From positions 186,001 through 250,000 of the forward strand of contig JAQXNX010000010.1 in assembly GCA_029098225.1 (NCBI GenBank): a DNA stretch of 64,000 nucleotides, in the 5' to 3' direction. Positions 1 through 9,114 of this stretch are shown here, in pieces (within the stretch, counting starts at the first letter, position 1; every line of letters starts with the position of its first letter). Source of the DNA: Spirochaetales bacterium. GTDB lineage: Bacteria; Spirochaetota; Spirochaetia; Treponematales; Treponemataceae. The notes beneath the pieces are model-generated. The model did no database searches and had not been told where the DNA came from. It saw nothing but the letters and a program-made list of their open reading frames with translations. The translations under genes and the position numbers were made by a program.

Positions 1-50
1 TAATAAAAAATGTAAAAAAAATTATTCCAACTGATAAATAAATATTTCTT

Positions 51-869
51 TTAGAGATTTGCAAGACTTTCCTCCACATATTCAAGACGCTGTGTAAGCT
101 GAGCAATAGATTTTTCCAATCTCTGCTTTTCTTTTTCAAGTTTTGTTTTTGGATCATTATCATTAGTTCGTCCTGCTGCTGCTTTCTGCTTCATAAGCTC
201 ACGCACTGTTGCCGGACTTTTTCCACCTTCAAGAAAATCCTGCTGAACACTTGCTCTTTCATCTGGTTTTTTAATAGAAGCAACTACTTTCATATTTTCA
301 AAACCAATTGCAGGGTTTACATCACTTGCACCTACTTTCCGTATATCTTTTGCAGAATTTCTTGGAAGACACAAAACTCTATCAATATAATCATCATAAC
401 GTATATCTGCTTCTTTACACAAATCAAATGCACGCGCCAGCTTTTGACCAAATTCCTTCATTAATTCGCCATTTTTTTCCAGATAGTTTATCTTAATATC
501 TTGCGTAAGCTCTTTTAATTCGCTGTTGTTTTCCCATCCAATTGAATAATATCCTTTTTTCTCTGCTATATTTATTAAATCACCAAATTTTGCCCAGAAT
601 TCCTGAGTATGTACACGACAGGCAGAACCATAAGCTGGATCTATTTTCTGCTTTTCTATTGTCATTAAATGATGAGTATATTCGTGAACTGCTGTATATA
701 GCATGGAATTTTCAGATTTAAAATTTAAACTGTGCAGATAGATTTCATGTGTATCGGGCTTGTAAAATCCATTTACTCTTTTGCTTTCTTTTCCTGTTTG
801 AATTACCGTAAAATCTATATCACATGCTTCTATATCCAAAAGTATTTCTTTGATGCGCTCATTTGTCAT
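51..869 (-). CDS. putative HExxH zinc metallopeptidase with C-terminal coiled coil
   Basis: A 272-residue cytoplasmic protein without signal peptide. Residues 62-66 read HEYTH, a gluzincin-type zinc site (two His ligands plus catalytic Glu), followed near residue 87 by HTQEFW, where SprT- or ImmA-like proteins carry a further ligand. The last 40 residues are Lys/Glu/Leu rich and look like a coiled coil. The start at 869 has GGAGC a few bases upstream and overlaps the rsmE stop as ATGA, so the two are translationally coupled; a longer reading frame upstream of this start lies entirely within rsmE. It is the last gene of the operon that begins with the Lrp regulator. The substrate is unknown. 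The zinc motif is seen directly; the peptidase role is inferred. Confidence 0.6.
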   Translation of the reverse strand: MTNERIKEILLDIEACDIDFTVIQTGKESKRVNGFYKPDTHEIYLHSLNFKSENSMLYTAVHEYTHHLMTIEKQKIDPAYGSACRVHTQEFWAKFGDLINIAEKKGYYSIGWENNSELKELTQDIKINYLEKNGELMKEFGQKLARAFDLCKEADIRYDDYIDRVLCLPRNSAKDIRKVGASDVNPAIGFENMKVVASIKKPDERASVQQDFLEGGKSPATVRELMKQKAAAGRTNDNDPKTKLEKEKQRLEKSIAQLTQRLEYVEESLANL

Positions 870-1630
870 TTTAAAGCTCCTATGTAATTTAATATTATTG
901 AAGCAGAAACTGTTGCTGCAGTTTCTGTTCGCATAATTCTGTTTCCCATTCCGCAAAGAATATATCCATTATCTGAAAGAATTTTTCTTTCATTATCTGT
1001 CCAGCCACGCTCACTTCCAATTGCTGCAGTTACATACTCATTATCTGCAAATGCTTTTTCTGAAGTTATATATTTTTTCAAAGCCCCGTTTAAACTGCAT
1101 TCTGGTGATTTATTATCCAGAGCAAATTTTCTATTTATTAACGAACGTTCGTTAATAATATTTATACATTCTCTCAAATTTTTATGAATAAAAATCTCAG
1201 GAACTTTTGTCGCTCCAGACTGAATTGTTCCGTCTAAAAGCATTTCAAAAACATTTTCTTTTTTTGAAAGATTCGATTCCATATAAGATTTTTCTCCAAG
1301 CTCAGTTCCAGTAAGATGAACCTCACAAACTCCAAGAGCTGCAATATCGCGCAAAAGTCTTTTTAACTGAATTGGACGTGGAAAACCAATAATCATTATT
1401 AATGGAAAAAGTGGTCTGGGATCATCCGCCTCTGAAGGTTCAAAAGTAAAAAAAATTTCTTTTTCTGTAATTTTTGTGATTTTTGCTGTTCCGGATTTTT
1501 TATTTATAATTCCTGCAAAAAATTCATCGTTTTCTTTTTTATGCAGAATTTTTAAAATATGCTGTGCTCGTTCGTCTTTTACAGACAGTGGTTTGTTTAT
1601 TTCAAATTCATCAAAAAGACAAATATTCAT
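866..1630 (-). CDS. rsmE: 16S rRNA (uracil1498-N3)-methyltransferase RsmE
   Basis: RsmE methylates U1498 of 16S rRNA using S-adenosylmethionine. The 254-residue length is typical. Residues 75-100 carry the start of the SPOUT domain, residues 204-210 read IGSERGW, and residues 227-239 (GMGNRIMRTETAA) form the knotted cofactor-binding loop of the family. It starts 8 bases after the TPR gene and ends in an ATGA overlap with the metallopeptidase gene. No strong ribosome-binding site is visible. Oddity: codons 157-164 lie on a 24-base perfect palindrome (1135-1158) that belongs to a dispersed repeat family and encodes the residues IINERSL. Confidence 0.92.
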   Translation of the reverse strand: MNICLFDEFEINKPLSVKDERAQHILKILHKKENDEFFAGIINKKSGTAKITKITEKEIFFTFEPSEADDPRPLFPLIMIIGFPRPIQLKRLLRDIAALGVCEVHLTGTELGEKSYMESNLSKKENVFEMLLDGTIQSGATKVPEIFIHKNLRECINIINERSLINRKFALDNKSPECSLNGALKKYITSEKAFADNEYVTAAIGSERGWTDNERKILSDNGYILCGMGNRIMRTETAATVSASIILNYIGALK

Positions 1631-1638
1631 ATTTTATC

Positions 1639-3006
1639 TTACCGGTTTGTAATCCTTTTAAGGATTTTTGTAAGCTGATCTTTTTCTATTAAATCTATTG
1701 GACGGCCGTCTATATATTTATGAGCGCTTTCTGTAAAACTTCCCATTGTTACACAATATCCTGCATCGCATTTTGTATCGCGCACCTTTGAATGAAACTC
1801 TCTTATGTTTATATCGCCAATAACATTTTGAGTCCGGTAAAAACGGAAAAGTTGTTTTGCTTCCCATCTTGGATTTTCTACATTACAGACTATTTCTACA
1901 CATTCAGAAGCAACCTGAACATCTTCAACCTTTACAAAGGCATCTTTATGATAAATTGAAATAAAGTTTCTGCAGAGAGCAACAAAGTCACTTGTACCAG
2001 ACATAAGATAAATCTGCAGATTCTTGTTCTGATTTAATTCTGAATATCTTGCTACAAGGATATCCACATCTTTATAACCACTTTTTGCCATTTGAATCTG
2101 TTTTAAGAATGTAAGTCCCTGAGCTATATTGTTCATTGCAATATATGCATTTCCTAATCGATATTTAATCTGAAGCATAAGCTGCTCTTCAACAGAAGGA
2201 AGTTTTAACGCAATTTCATAATCTTTAATGGCATCTGCAAATTTCTTTACACGCTCATGCATTTTTCCTGCTTCAAGACAAGCCTGTGCTCCAAACTGTG
2301 GATCTGGCCTTAAATGCATAAATACTTTTAAGGCTTTGTCTCCCATTCCAACTTCTGTCATTGCAACAGCCATCTGGAAAAGAAGTTCTTTATTATCTGG
2401 ATGTTCATCAAGTGCACGTTTTAAAAATGGAAGTGAATCTTTATATTTCTGAGCCTTATATAAAGCACCTCCAAGTAAAATATAAATTTCTGAATTTTCA
2501 GGTTCAAGAGCTCTGGCTTTTTTAAAGCAATAAATTGCTTTATCCATTACATTTGTTTTTAAAAAAGTCTGTCCCAAATAATAATTACACTCAAAACTAT
2601 CAGGATTCTTTTTTAAGGATGTTATTAAAGAAGTTGTTGCATCTTCAAGCTTTTCCATGTTATAAGCTGCAACTCCCATACGAAGTGCAGCCTTAGCAAT
2701 ATCAATTTCTACATGAACTGTTGAAATATCATAAAGGGTTTTATAAATTTGCCATGTTTTTTCCCAGTTTTTATCTGTGTAATATACATCTCCTAAAGAT
2801 TCCAATGCATTCACATTATGTGGATCATGCATAAGTTTCTTTTCTGCTTCTTTAATAATTGCACTTTTACCTTTTCTTTGAAGACGATCCTTACGTTCTT
2901 TGTCGGAACCTGGTTCTCCTTCTTTTTTCTTTAACCGGCTAACTGTCATTAAAATAATTATTAAAAGAGCAGCAGCAATTACACCAATTAATATACCTAT
3001 TACCAT
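1639..3006 (-). CDS. membrane-anchored TPR protein with restriction-endonuclease-like C-terminal domain
   Basis: About 455 residues. Residues 2-25 form one hydrophobic helix followed by a basic KKK stretch, so the bulk is probably cytoplasmic. Residues 50-320 hold successive TPR repeats, with recognisable LGDVYYTDKNWEKTWQIYK-type units. The last 110 residues (RWEAKQLFRFYRTQN, then DAGYCVTMGSFTESAHKYI and PIDLIEKDQL) resemble the Mrr/restriction-endonuclease-like fold, in which a Cys/Thr-Met-Gly-rich strand precedes a conserved Asp/Glu-Leu helix. ATG at 3006 is preferred over an in-frame TTG at 3012 because AGGA sits 7 bases before it. It lies between the aminotransferase and rsmE. Function is unknown; a role as scaffold or quality-control protein is only a guess. 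Confidence 0.65.
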   Translation of the reverse strand: MVIGILIGVIAAALLIIILMTVSRLKKKEGEPGSDKERKDRLQRKGKSAIIKEAEKKLMHDPHNVNALESLGDVYYTDKNWEKTWQIYKTLYDISTVHVEIDIAKAALRMGVAAYNMEKLEDATTSLITSLKKNPDSFECNYYLGQTFLKTNVMDKAIYCFKKARALEPENSEIYILLGGALYKAQKYKDSLPFLKRALDEHPDNKELLFQMAVAMTEVGMGDKALKVFMHLRPDPQFGAQACLEAGKMHERVKKFADAIKDYEIALKLPSVEEQLMLQIKYRLGNAYIAMNNIAQGLTFLKQIQMAKSGYKDVDILVARYSELNQNKNLQIYLMSGTSDFVALCRNFISIYHKDAFVKVEDVQVASECVEIVCNVENPRWEAKQLFRFYRTQNVIGDINIREFHSKVRDTKCDAGYCVTMGSFTESAHKYIDGRPIDLIEKDQLTKILKRITNR

Positions 3007-3028
3007 GGACAAATCCTATTGAAAACCT

Positions 3029-4204
3029 TTAGCGGTTTCCCATTTTTTCTTTAACCATCAATGAAATTCGTTCAAGAGCAATTTTTATTTTTTCAACCGA
3101 AGTTGCATAACAACATCTTATAAAGCCTTCACCGGCATCGCCAAATACATTTCCAGGAACAACAGCCACACTGTATTTTTGAATAAGCTCTGTTGCAAAT
3201 GCTTCACTTGTCATTCCTGTTGGACGAATATCAGGGAACATATAAAAAGCTCCTTCCGGTTCTGTACACGGAAGCCCCATTTCTATAAAAGCTTTGTACA
3301 TTAAATTTCTTCTCTGCTGATAAGAAATTCGCATCTTTTCAACTTCATCCCAGCCGTTTCGTAAGCCTTCAGCTGCGGCATACTGACTGAATATCGGCGG
3401 ACAAATTGCATTATAACCATGGAGTTTACAGCACTGAACCAGTAAATCGTGAGGAGCTGCCATATAACCAATTCGCCATCCTGTCATAGCAAAAGATTTT
3501 GAAAAACCATTAAATACGATAGTATAATCTTTCATTCCAGGAAAAGAACCAATAGAAACATGTTTGTGTCCATCGTATAAAAGTTCACAGTAAATTTCGT
3601 CACTTAAACACCAGATCTGATGTTTTTTTACAACTTCAGAAATTTTTGCAAGCTCTTCTGCAGGAATAATTCTTCCAGTTGGATTACTTGGAGAACAGAA
3701 CATTACTGCTTTTGTTTTTGAAGTACACACAGCTTCTATAGATTCAGCAGTCGGATAAAGTCCTGTTTTACTTGTATCAAGATGAATTACTTTTGCATCA
3801 CACAAATCTGCAAGCGGCTGATAGCTTACATAACATGGTTCACAAACAATCAGTTCATCGCCAGGATTTAAAATAGCACGTAAAGCTAAGTCTAAGCCCT
3901 GCGATGCACCTACTGTCGGTAAAATTTCTGTAGCCGGATCGTAAAAAAGATTGTAACGTTCCAGATATTTTGTAATTTCCTGACGAAGCTCTATTAATCC
4001 CCAGTTTGAAGTATAAGAGGTATGTCCCTTTTCCAAATGATAAAAAGCTTCTTCACGAACCACCCATGGAGTTGGAAAATCTGGTTCACCAACACCAAGC
4101 GAAATAATATCATCATGTCCTATACAAAGTTCAAAAAATTTACGAATTCCAGAAGGTGGAATTTCCATCATTTTTGAACTGAATTTATCTGTTCTTGTAT
4201 TCAT
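3029..4204 (-). CDS. PLP-dependent aminotransferase, class I/II (aromatic/aspartate type)
   Basis: A 391-residue fold-type I aminotransferase. Residues 171-178 read SPSNPTGR, 202-205 DEIY, and 231-240 FNGFSKSFAM, with Lys236 as the expected pyridoxal-phosphate Schiff-base lysine, followed by the TGWRIGY motif. It matches the family that moves amino groups between aromatic or aliphatic amino acids and 2-oxoglutarate; exact substrate cannot be read. Its start codon overlaps the stop of the Lrp-type regulator by one base, a pairing often seen when the regulator responds to an amino acid handled by the enzyme. Confidence 0.85.
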   Translation of the reverse strand: MNTRTDKFSSKMMEIPPSGIRKFFELCIGHDDIISLGVGEPDFPTPWVVREEAFYHLEKGHTSYTSNWGLIELRQEITKYLERYNLFYDPATEILPTVGASQGLDLALRAILNPGDELIVCEPCYVSYQPLADLCDAKVIHLDTSKTGLYPTAESIEAVCTSKTKAVMFCSPSNPTGRIIPAEELAKISEVVKKHQIWCLSDEIYCELLYDGHKHVSIGSFPGMKDYTIVFNGFSKSFAMTGWRIGYMAAPHDLLVQCCKLHGYNAICPPIFSQYAAAEGLRNGWDEVEKMRISYQQRRNLMYKAFIEMGLPCTEPEGAFYMFPDIRPTGMTSEAFATELIQKYSVAVVPGNVFGDAGEGFIRCCYATSVEKIKIALERISLMVKEKMGNR

Positions 4205-4689
4205 TATGCCTGTACGCCTTCTCTTCTGTCGCGTTCGTCTTCTACATAAACAATATCATTTTCTTTGTATGTTTTTAAAACAAAATTTGTCTTAGTTGAA
4301 CGAACACCTTCAAGAGTTGAAAGTTTTTCACTTACAAAGAGTGCAACTTCTTTAAGATTATTTCCTTCTATGAGGACCTTTAAGTCATAGCCACCGCTCA
4401 TTAAATAAAGCGATTTTACCTGTGGAAAACGGTAAATTCTGTCTGCAATTGCATCAAAACCGTGTTCACGCTGTGGCTGAACCTGAATTTGAATTTCTGC
4501 GGTTACTTTGTCCTTCGCGACTTTATCTTTCTCTGGGTTTACAATGGCGGCGTATTTTAAAATAATACCATCTTCTTCGAGCTTTTTAATAATTGTCTGA
4601 ACTTCTGTTTCAGATTTTTTTGTCATAGAAGCTATATCTTTTGTAGAAAGACGAGCATTCTGTCGAAGTAATTCAAGAATTTCTTCCAT
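4204..4689 (-). CDS. Lrp/AsnC-family transcriptional regulator
   Basis: 161 residues: an N-terminal winged helix (residues 1-60, with LLRQNARLSTKDIASMTKKS) followed by an amino-acid-sensing RAM domain (about 65-145, ending GVRSTKTNFVLKTY). The start at 4689 is chosen over an upstream in-frame codon because GGGGGAT lies 5 bases before it. It is first in a five-gene operon with an aminotransferase and probably controls its own transcription. A perfect DnaA box, TTATCCACA at 4719-4727, lies about 30 bases upstream in the promoter region. Ligand unknown. Confidence 0.85.
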   Translation of the reverse strand: MEEILELLRQNARLSTKDIASMTKKSETEVQTIIKKLEEDGIILKYAAIVNPEKDKVAKDKVTAEIQIQVQPQREHGFDAIADRIYRFPQVKSLYLMSGGYDLKVLIEGNNLKEVALFVSEKLSTLEGVRSTKTNFVLKTYKENDIVYVEDERDRREGVQA

Positions 4690-4718
4690 TGCAATCCCCC
4701 AAAAAACGCGCAAAAAAT

Positions 4719-4727
4719 TTATCCACA
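4719..4727 (+). promoter_or_regulatory. DnaA box upstream of Lrp operon
   Basis: Exact TTATCCACA, followed by TTTTAC, identical to the boxes near 27 kb. It lies in the divergent promoter region of the Lrp operon and the small membrane gene at 4810. It may be a DnaA regulatory or titration site; that is inference. Confidence 0.5.
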
Positions 4728-4809
4728 TTTTACTATTTATACAAAAATTTTACAACGATTTTTAAGATGTGTATTTTACAAAGCCGCTTATTATGTATAA
4801 AATTAAAAA

Positions 4810-5112
4810 ATGCTGATTATTTGTATTAGTTTTGTAATGTCATTAATTTTTATTGCAGTTGGAATTTATTTTTTGTCTTCAAAATTTCTTGATAAACTGA
4901 ACGAAGCTTCCTCTGTAAAATCCGAAGAAGCCTTTAAAAAAAATAAATTCCGTTCAAAAGGCTGTGGATTGGTTTCTCTTTCTCTGGGATTCCTTACATT
5001 AGTATGGGCTTTTATTATAATTTCATTTCCTATGATTCTTAATGCACTTGCTCTTATTTATATGCTGTTTATTCTTTCCGCTGTGATTGCACTCATGATT
5101 ATTATGAAATAA
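4810..5112 (+). CDS. small integral membrane protein, unknown function
   Basis: 100 residues with an N-terminal membrane helix (about 1-24), a charged loop rich in Lys and Ser (about 30-48), and two further hydrophobic stretches (about 52-75 and 78-98). It is divergent from the Lrp operon. TATAAA at 4795-4800 lies nine bases before the ATG and there is no Shine-Dalgarno sequence, so the mRNA may be leaderless. I recognise no family. The clean reading frame and hydrophobic pattern support a real gene. Confidence 0.55.
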   Translation: MLIICISFVMSLIFIAVGIYFLSSKFLDKLNEASSVKSEEAFKKNKFRSKGCGLVSLSLGFLTLVWAFIIISFPMILNALALIYMLFILSAVIALMIIMK

Positions 5113-5187
5113 TTTTTGCGGATAACTCCAAAGCGTGGTATAATCAATTTTAAAGAGTTTAGTTATATTCATTATTTGGAGCAAAAA

Positions 5188-6975
5188 ATGTCACATAAAA
5201 GACCTTTACCATGGGCTAATCTGGAAGAATTCAGGGGAAAAATGTTTAAAGGAGAATGGCCAACCTTCCCGGAACTTCTTGAAATTCAAAATTTAAGATT
5301 TGGTGAACGACCTTGTCTTACAGATTTTGATGGCCCTGACGGTTCAAAAAGAACTCTTACATATTCCCAAATGTATGAAAAAGTTCTTAAGCTTGCAAAC
5401 TTTCTTGTTTCAAGCGGTTTAAAAAAAGGAGATCATGTTGCTGTTGCAGGAAAAAACTCTCCTGAATGGGCAATTACCTATCTGGCCATTTTAGTTGCAA
5501 GCGGAGTTGTAATTCCTATTGCAGATTCTTTGCACGATACAGAAACAGGAAACATTATAAAAGCTTCAACTCCAAAATTTGCTTTTCTTGATGATGGAAA
5601 AATTCCTTACGTAAAAGAAAATTTCCCGAATCTTATTGTTTATTCACTTAATCCGACAGTTCCAGAAAAATTTGTTTTAAATCTTTCGGCTTCTCCTGTA
5701 ACTCCGGAAAATCAAAATGAAAAACCTACTGAAGACGATCTTGCACTTATAATGTTTACTTCTGGTACAACAGGAAATCCTAAAGGAGTAATGCTTACAC
5801 ATAAAAACATTATTTCTGATGGATACATTGCACAGACAAATCTTTTAATTTTACCAACCGATGTTTTTTATGCGCTTTTACCAATTCACCATGCATACAC
5901 AATGCAGGCAGCATTTATTTGTCCGCTCCAGGTTGGTGCCGAAATTGTTTTTGGAAAGAGCCTTGCTGTTACCCGCTTAATGAAAGAACTCCGCGAGGGA
6001 AAAATTTCCATAATGCTTGGAGTTCCTCTTTTGTATAACAAACTTCTTTCCGGAATTAATAAAGGAATTCGTTCAAAAGGCGCAGCTGTTTATGGCATAA
6101 TTTCTCTTTTGCGTGGCATTTCATTTGTTTCAAAAAAATTTTTCGGCTTAAATATCGGCCGTTCACTGTTTGGAAAAGTTCTGGAACAGGCAAATATAAG
6201 TACACTTCGTGTTGCTATTTGTGGTGGAGGACCTCTTGCAAAATCAGTTTTCCGCCAGTATCAGGAAATGGGAATTGATTTTATTCAGGGTTACGGACTT
6301 ACAGAAACTTCGCCAATCATTGCATTAAATCCTGTTGAAAAATTTAAAATTCAATCTGTAGGCCGGGATTTTTCTCCTTACGAAGAAATTAAGATTATTG
6401 AAAACAAAGAATTTTCTGATGTGGCAGAAAATATCCGCGGCGGACAAAAAATTGGCGAAATCTGTGTAAAAGGTCCAATGGTTATGAAGGGCTATTATAA
6501 CATGCCAAAAGAAACTGCCGAAATGTTTACAGAAGATGGCTTCTTAAAAACAGGCGATCTTGGCTGGATGGATAAAGATCACTACATTATGCTTTGCGGC
6601 CGTGCAAAAAATTTAATTGTTACAAGCGGTGGAAAGAATGTTTATCCGGAAGAAGTAGAAGACTCTTTCCAGCTTTATTATGATATTCAGCAGGTTACTG
6701 TACGTGGTTATCATCCTAAAGGAGATTCTACCTCAGAAGAAATTGAAGCATTAATATATGTTTCTGATGATTTATATAAGAGCCTTGGACTGGAGCGAAA
6801 AACAGATTCTGTTCAAGAAGAAATTGTAAAAGCTGTTCATGCAATTGTTAGTAAAGTTAATAAACGTTTACAAAGCTATGAACAGATTACAAAAATCAGT
6901 CTTCTAAAAGAACCTCTGGAAATGACTCCTAGTCAGAAAGTTAAACGTGACTTTGTTGCAAAAATTTATGAATAA
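5188..6975 (+). CDS. long-chain fatty-acid--CoA ligase (AMP-forming)
   Basis: 595 residues of the adenylate-forming (ANL) family, which activates a fatty acid with ATP and transfers it to CoA. Motifs in order: the P-loop MFTSGTTGNPKGVML near residue 190, QGYGLTETSP near 370, the hinge GDLGWMDKD near 455, and GKNVYPEEVE near 485. ATG at 5188 has GGAG at proper spacing, so the in-frame TTG at 5116 is rejected. Charged and bulky inserts are consistent with long-chain substrates. It is convergent with pyrK-pyrD, separated by three GC-rich hairpins. One of three AMP-forming acyl ligases in this window. Confidence 0.85.
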   Translation: MSHKRPLPWANLEEFRGKMFKGEWPTFPELLEIQNLRFGERPCLTDFDGPDGSKRTLTYSQMYEKVLKLANFLVSSGLKKGDHVAVAGKNSPEWAITYLAILVASGVVIPIADSLHDTETGNIIKASTPKFAFLDDGKIPYVKENFPNLIVYSLNPTVPEKFVLNLSASPVTPENQNEKPTEDDLALIMFTSGTTGNPKGVMLTHKNIISDGYIAQTNLLILPTDVFYALLPIHHAYTMQAAFICPLQVGAEIVFGKSLAVTRLMKELREGKISIMLGVPLLYNKLLSGINKGIRSKGAAVYGIISLLRGISFVSKKFFGLNIGRSLFGKVLEQANISTLRVAICGGGPLAKSVFRQYQEMGIDFIQGYGLTETSPIIALNPVEKFKIQSVGRDFSPYEEIKIIENKEFSDVAENIRGGQKIGEICVKGPMVMKGYYNMPKETAEMFTEDGFLKTGDLGWMDKDHYIMLCGRAKNLIVTSGGKNVYPEEVEDSFQLYYDIQQVTVRGYHPKGDSTSEEIEALIYVSDDLYKSLGLERKTDSVQEEIVKAVHAIVSKVNKRLQSYEQITKISLLKEPLEMTPSQKVKRDFVAKIYE

Positions 6976-6990
6976 AAAAAGATGGGAATG

Positions 6991-7065
6991 AGGGAGAAGT
7001 CTCTCCCTGCGCCCGCACTTCGTTGCGGGCTACCCTCTCGCCTAAGGGGAAGTAACCTTCCCCTT
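6991..7065. repeat. three tandem GC-rich hairpins between convergent genes
   Basis: Three perfect stems lie in a row: AGGGAGA/TCTCCCT (6991-7008), GCCCGCA/TGCGGGC (7011-7030) and AAGGGGAA/TTCCCCTT (7044-7065). The last overlaps the pyrK-pyrD stop codon. They stand out from the AT-rich surroundings and have no clean poly-T tail. They could work as a bidirectional terminator or mRNA-end stabiliser, or be a dispersed repeat. Confidence 0.6.
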
Positions 7066-8956
7066 AAAATCCCCTTGGCTGAATTAAACCACGCATTTCT
7101 TCAATCGTCTTATAACCTTTTCGCTTCATAAATGCTTTTAATCCATCAATAATCTCAATCATTGCATAAGGGTTAGCAAAAGTCGCTGTTCCTACCTGAA
7201 GAGCCGTTGCACCGGCCATAATAAATTCTACAGCATCCTGCCAGGCAGCAATTCCACCAATTGCAATTACAGGGACTCTTTCATTTTCCGGTAAAGTATT
7301 AATTGCCTGAACAACTTCATAAACAAGTCTTACAGCAATTGGACGAACTGCAGGTCCGCCAAAACCTGCTTTTACTTTTTCAAAAACCGGAACACCTCTT
7401 TCAATATCTACAGCAATTCCCTGGAAGGAATTATTCAAACTAATTCCATCTGCACCGGCTTTTATACATGCAAGAGCAACTTTTTCCAGTTCATGCGATT
7501 GTGGCGTTAATTTGACAATTAATGGTTTTTTAGTTACCTGGCGAACAGCCCTTACAGCCTGCTCTGCACCAACACAAGTCATTCCAAAAGCAGCTCCGCC
7601 TGCAGAAACATTTGGACAAGAAATATTCAATTCAATTACAGGAACATCTGTTTTTTCAAGAAGCTTTGCACCTTCAACATAAGTTTCTAGAGAAGAGCCT
7701 GAAAGATTGGCAATTGCAACAGGTTTTAAAGAAAGCATAACAGGCAATTCATATTCAATAAAATGTGGAATTCCAGGATTCTGCAAACCAATACTGTTCA
7801 TTAATCCGCTTGGAGTTTCGTGTAAACGAATTCCATCATTTCCTTCGCGAGGCTCAAGTGTAAGCCCTTTAGAAGAAATTCCACCAAGTAAATTAACATC
7901 AAACACAGAAGAATATTCAGAGCCAAATCCAAAAGTTCCAGAACTTCCTATTACTGGATTCTGGAAAATAACATCTTTTCCCGGCTGAAGACGGCTGGAA
8001 ATTTTAACACGTAAATCTGGTTCTTCGTTTACAGAAAGAGGCTCGCGTCTAGGCTGAACTTTTATACCACCAACTAAACTATCTGGTTTATTGAATCTTG
8101 TAATTTTTTCAAAATCAAGAATAGCACCATCAAATACAGGACCTTCTTTACAGCAGCGTTTTTTTCCTTCTGTTGTATCAATTACACATCCAAGACAAAC
8201 TCCAACACCACATGCCATTCTTGCTTCCATGCTCAAATAACATTTAACACCGGCTGCTTTACAAATTTTCTGAACATAAGACAGCATAGGTATTGGACCG
8301 CAGGCATAAACAACATCATATTTTTCTGATTTTAATGTTTCTTCTGTTAAAGCCGCAGGCAACATTCCGTGAATACCGGCACTTCCGTCATCGGTTGTAA
8401 TAACAAGTTTTTTTGGTTTTATGTTTTCTAAACCATAAGAACAGCTTTTAAAAGAAGCATAAAAATCATAACTAACGTTAGTTAGTGTTTCAGCAAAGCC
8501 CGCAACAGGAGCTACGCCAATTCCGCCACCTACAAGACATACTTTTTTTTCTACAGCTGATGGAAAAGGAAATTTGTTCCCGCATGGTCCAAGTAAATTT
8601 ATTTTATCACCATTTCGTAACGAACATAATTCTTTTGTTCCGCTTCCTTTTACAAGAATTAAAAATGTTAATTCAATATTTCCATCTGATTTTTTTTCTG
8701 AATGAAAAATACTTATAGGCCGGCCAAGAAGTACATCTGAACGAACTGCATGAAGCATATAAAATTGTCCAGCAGCAGGCTCACAAATTTCTTTCTTTGA
8801 TGATTTTTCAATGATTACCTTTAAATTATAAACACTGTTTTCTGGAACAGCAGATTTTACAGCACTGCAATTACTTACTATAGCTGAACAAAAAACCGGT
8901 TTTGGAAAAGATTGTCCGTTACAGCATTCATTATCAATATTACAATTATCTAACAT
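7064..8956 (-). CDS. fused dihydroorotate dehydrogenase: PyrK electron-transfer + PyrD catalytic subunit
   Basis: A 630-residue fusion. Residues ~30-290 are a PyrK-type ferredoxin-reductase-like module: FAD site near GRPISIF, NAD site near LVGGGIGVAPV, and the 2Fe-2S cysteine cluster in CGVGVCLGCV followed by RCC. Residues ~315-630 are class 1B PyrD, with SSKGLTLEPREGN, the catalytic-cysteine segment NISCPNVSAGG, and the C-terminal phosphate-binding IAIGGI and AGATALQVGTA. Together they oxidise dihydroorotate to orotate with NAD in pyrimidine synthesis. PyrK and PyrD are normally separate chains. ATG at 8956 has GAGGAAATT before it and is preferred to an upstream in-frame start at 9004. Codons near 8469-8484 carry the dispersed palindrome TAACTAACGTTAGTTA. 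Confidence 0.9.
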   Translation of the reverse strand: MLDNCNIDNECCNGQSFPKPVFCSAIVSNCSAVKSAVPENSVYNLKVIIEKSSKKEICEPAAGQFYMLHAVRSDVLLGRPISIFHSEKKSDGNIELTFLILVKGSGTKELCSLRNGDKINLLGPCGNKFPFPSAVEKKVCLVGGGIGVAPVAGFAETLTNVSYDFYASFKSCSYGLENIKPKKLVITTDDGSAGIHGMLPAALTEETLKSEKYDVVYACGPIPMLSYVQKICKAAGVKCYLSMEARMACGVGVCLGCVIDTTEGKKRCCKEGPVFDGAILDFEKITRFNKPDSLVGGIKVQPRREPLSVNEEPDLRVKISSRLQPGKDVIFQNPVIGSSGTFGFGSEYSSVFDVNLLGGISSKGLTLEPREGNDGIRLHETPSGLMNSIGLQNPGIPHFIEYELPVMLSLKPVAIANLSGSSLETYVEGAKLLEKTDVPVIELNISCPNVSAGGAAFGMTCVGAEQAVRAVRQVTKKPLIVKLTPQSHELEKVALACIKAGADGISLNNSFQGIAVDIERGVPVFEKVKAGFGGPAVRPIAVRLVYEVVQAINTLPENERVPVIAIGGIAAWQDAVEFIMAGATALQVGTATFANPYAMIEIIDGLKAFMKRKGYKTIEEMRGLIQPRGF

Positions 8957-9026
8957 AATTTCCTCGGTAATAAAATAACTAGTAAACTGCTTTTTTGCAA
9001 GCATTCGCAGTTTATCATAGCGCGGG

Positions 9027-9063
9027 GACGGGTGCCGTCTTTCAAAACCGCACGTCAGCGTGC
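9027..9063. repeat. GC-rich hairpin pair in the pyrK-pyrD/argA divergent gap
   Basis: GACGG/CCGTC (9027-9039) and GCACG/CGTGC (9050-9063) form two short stems in the 158-base gap. They resemble the other GC-rich intergenic islands of the window. No function can be assigned. Confidence 0.4.
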
Positions 9064-9079
9064 ATACCTCACTGCATGC

Positions 9080-9108
9080 TTGCTCCAGTTTCTACAGGAT
9101 GATATAAT
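9080..9108 (+). promoter_or_regulatory. promoter of argA (leaderless)
   Basis: TTGCTC at 9080-9085, a 17-base spacer, and TATAAT at 9103-9108. The ATG of argA begins 7 bases after the -10 box and is preceded by T only, so transcription should start at or next to the start codon. Confidence 0.65.
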
Positions 9109-9114
9109 TTTTTT

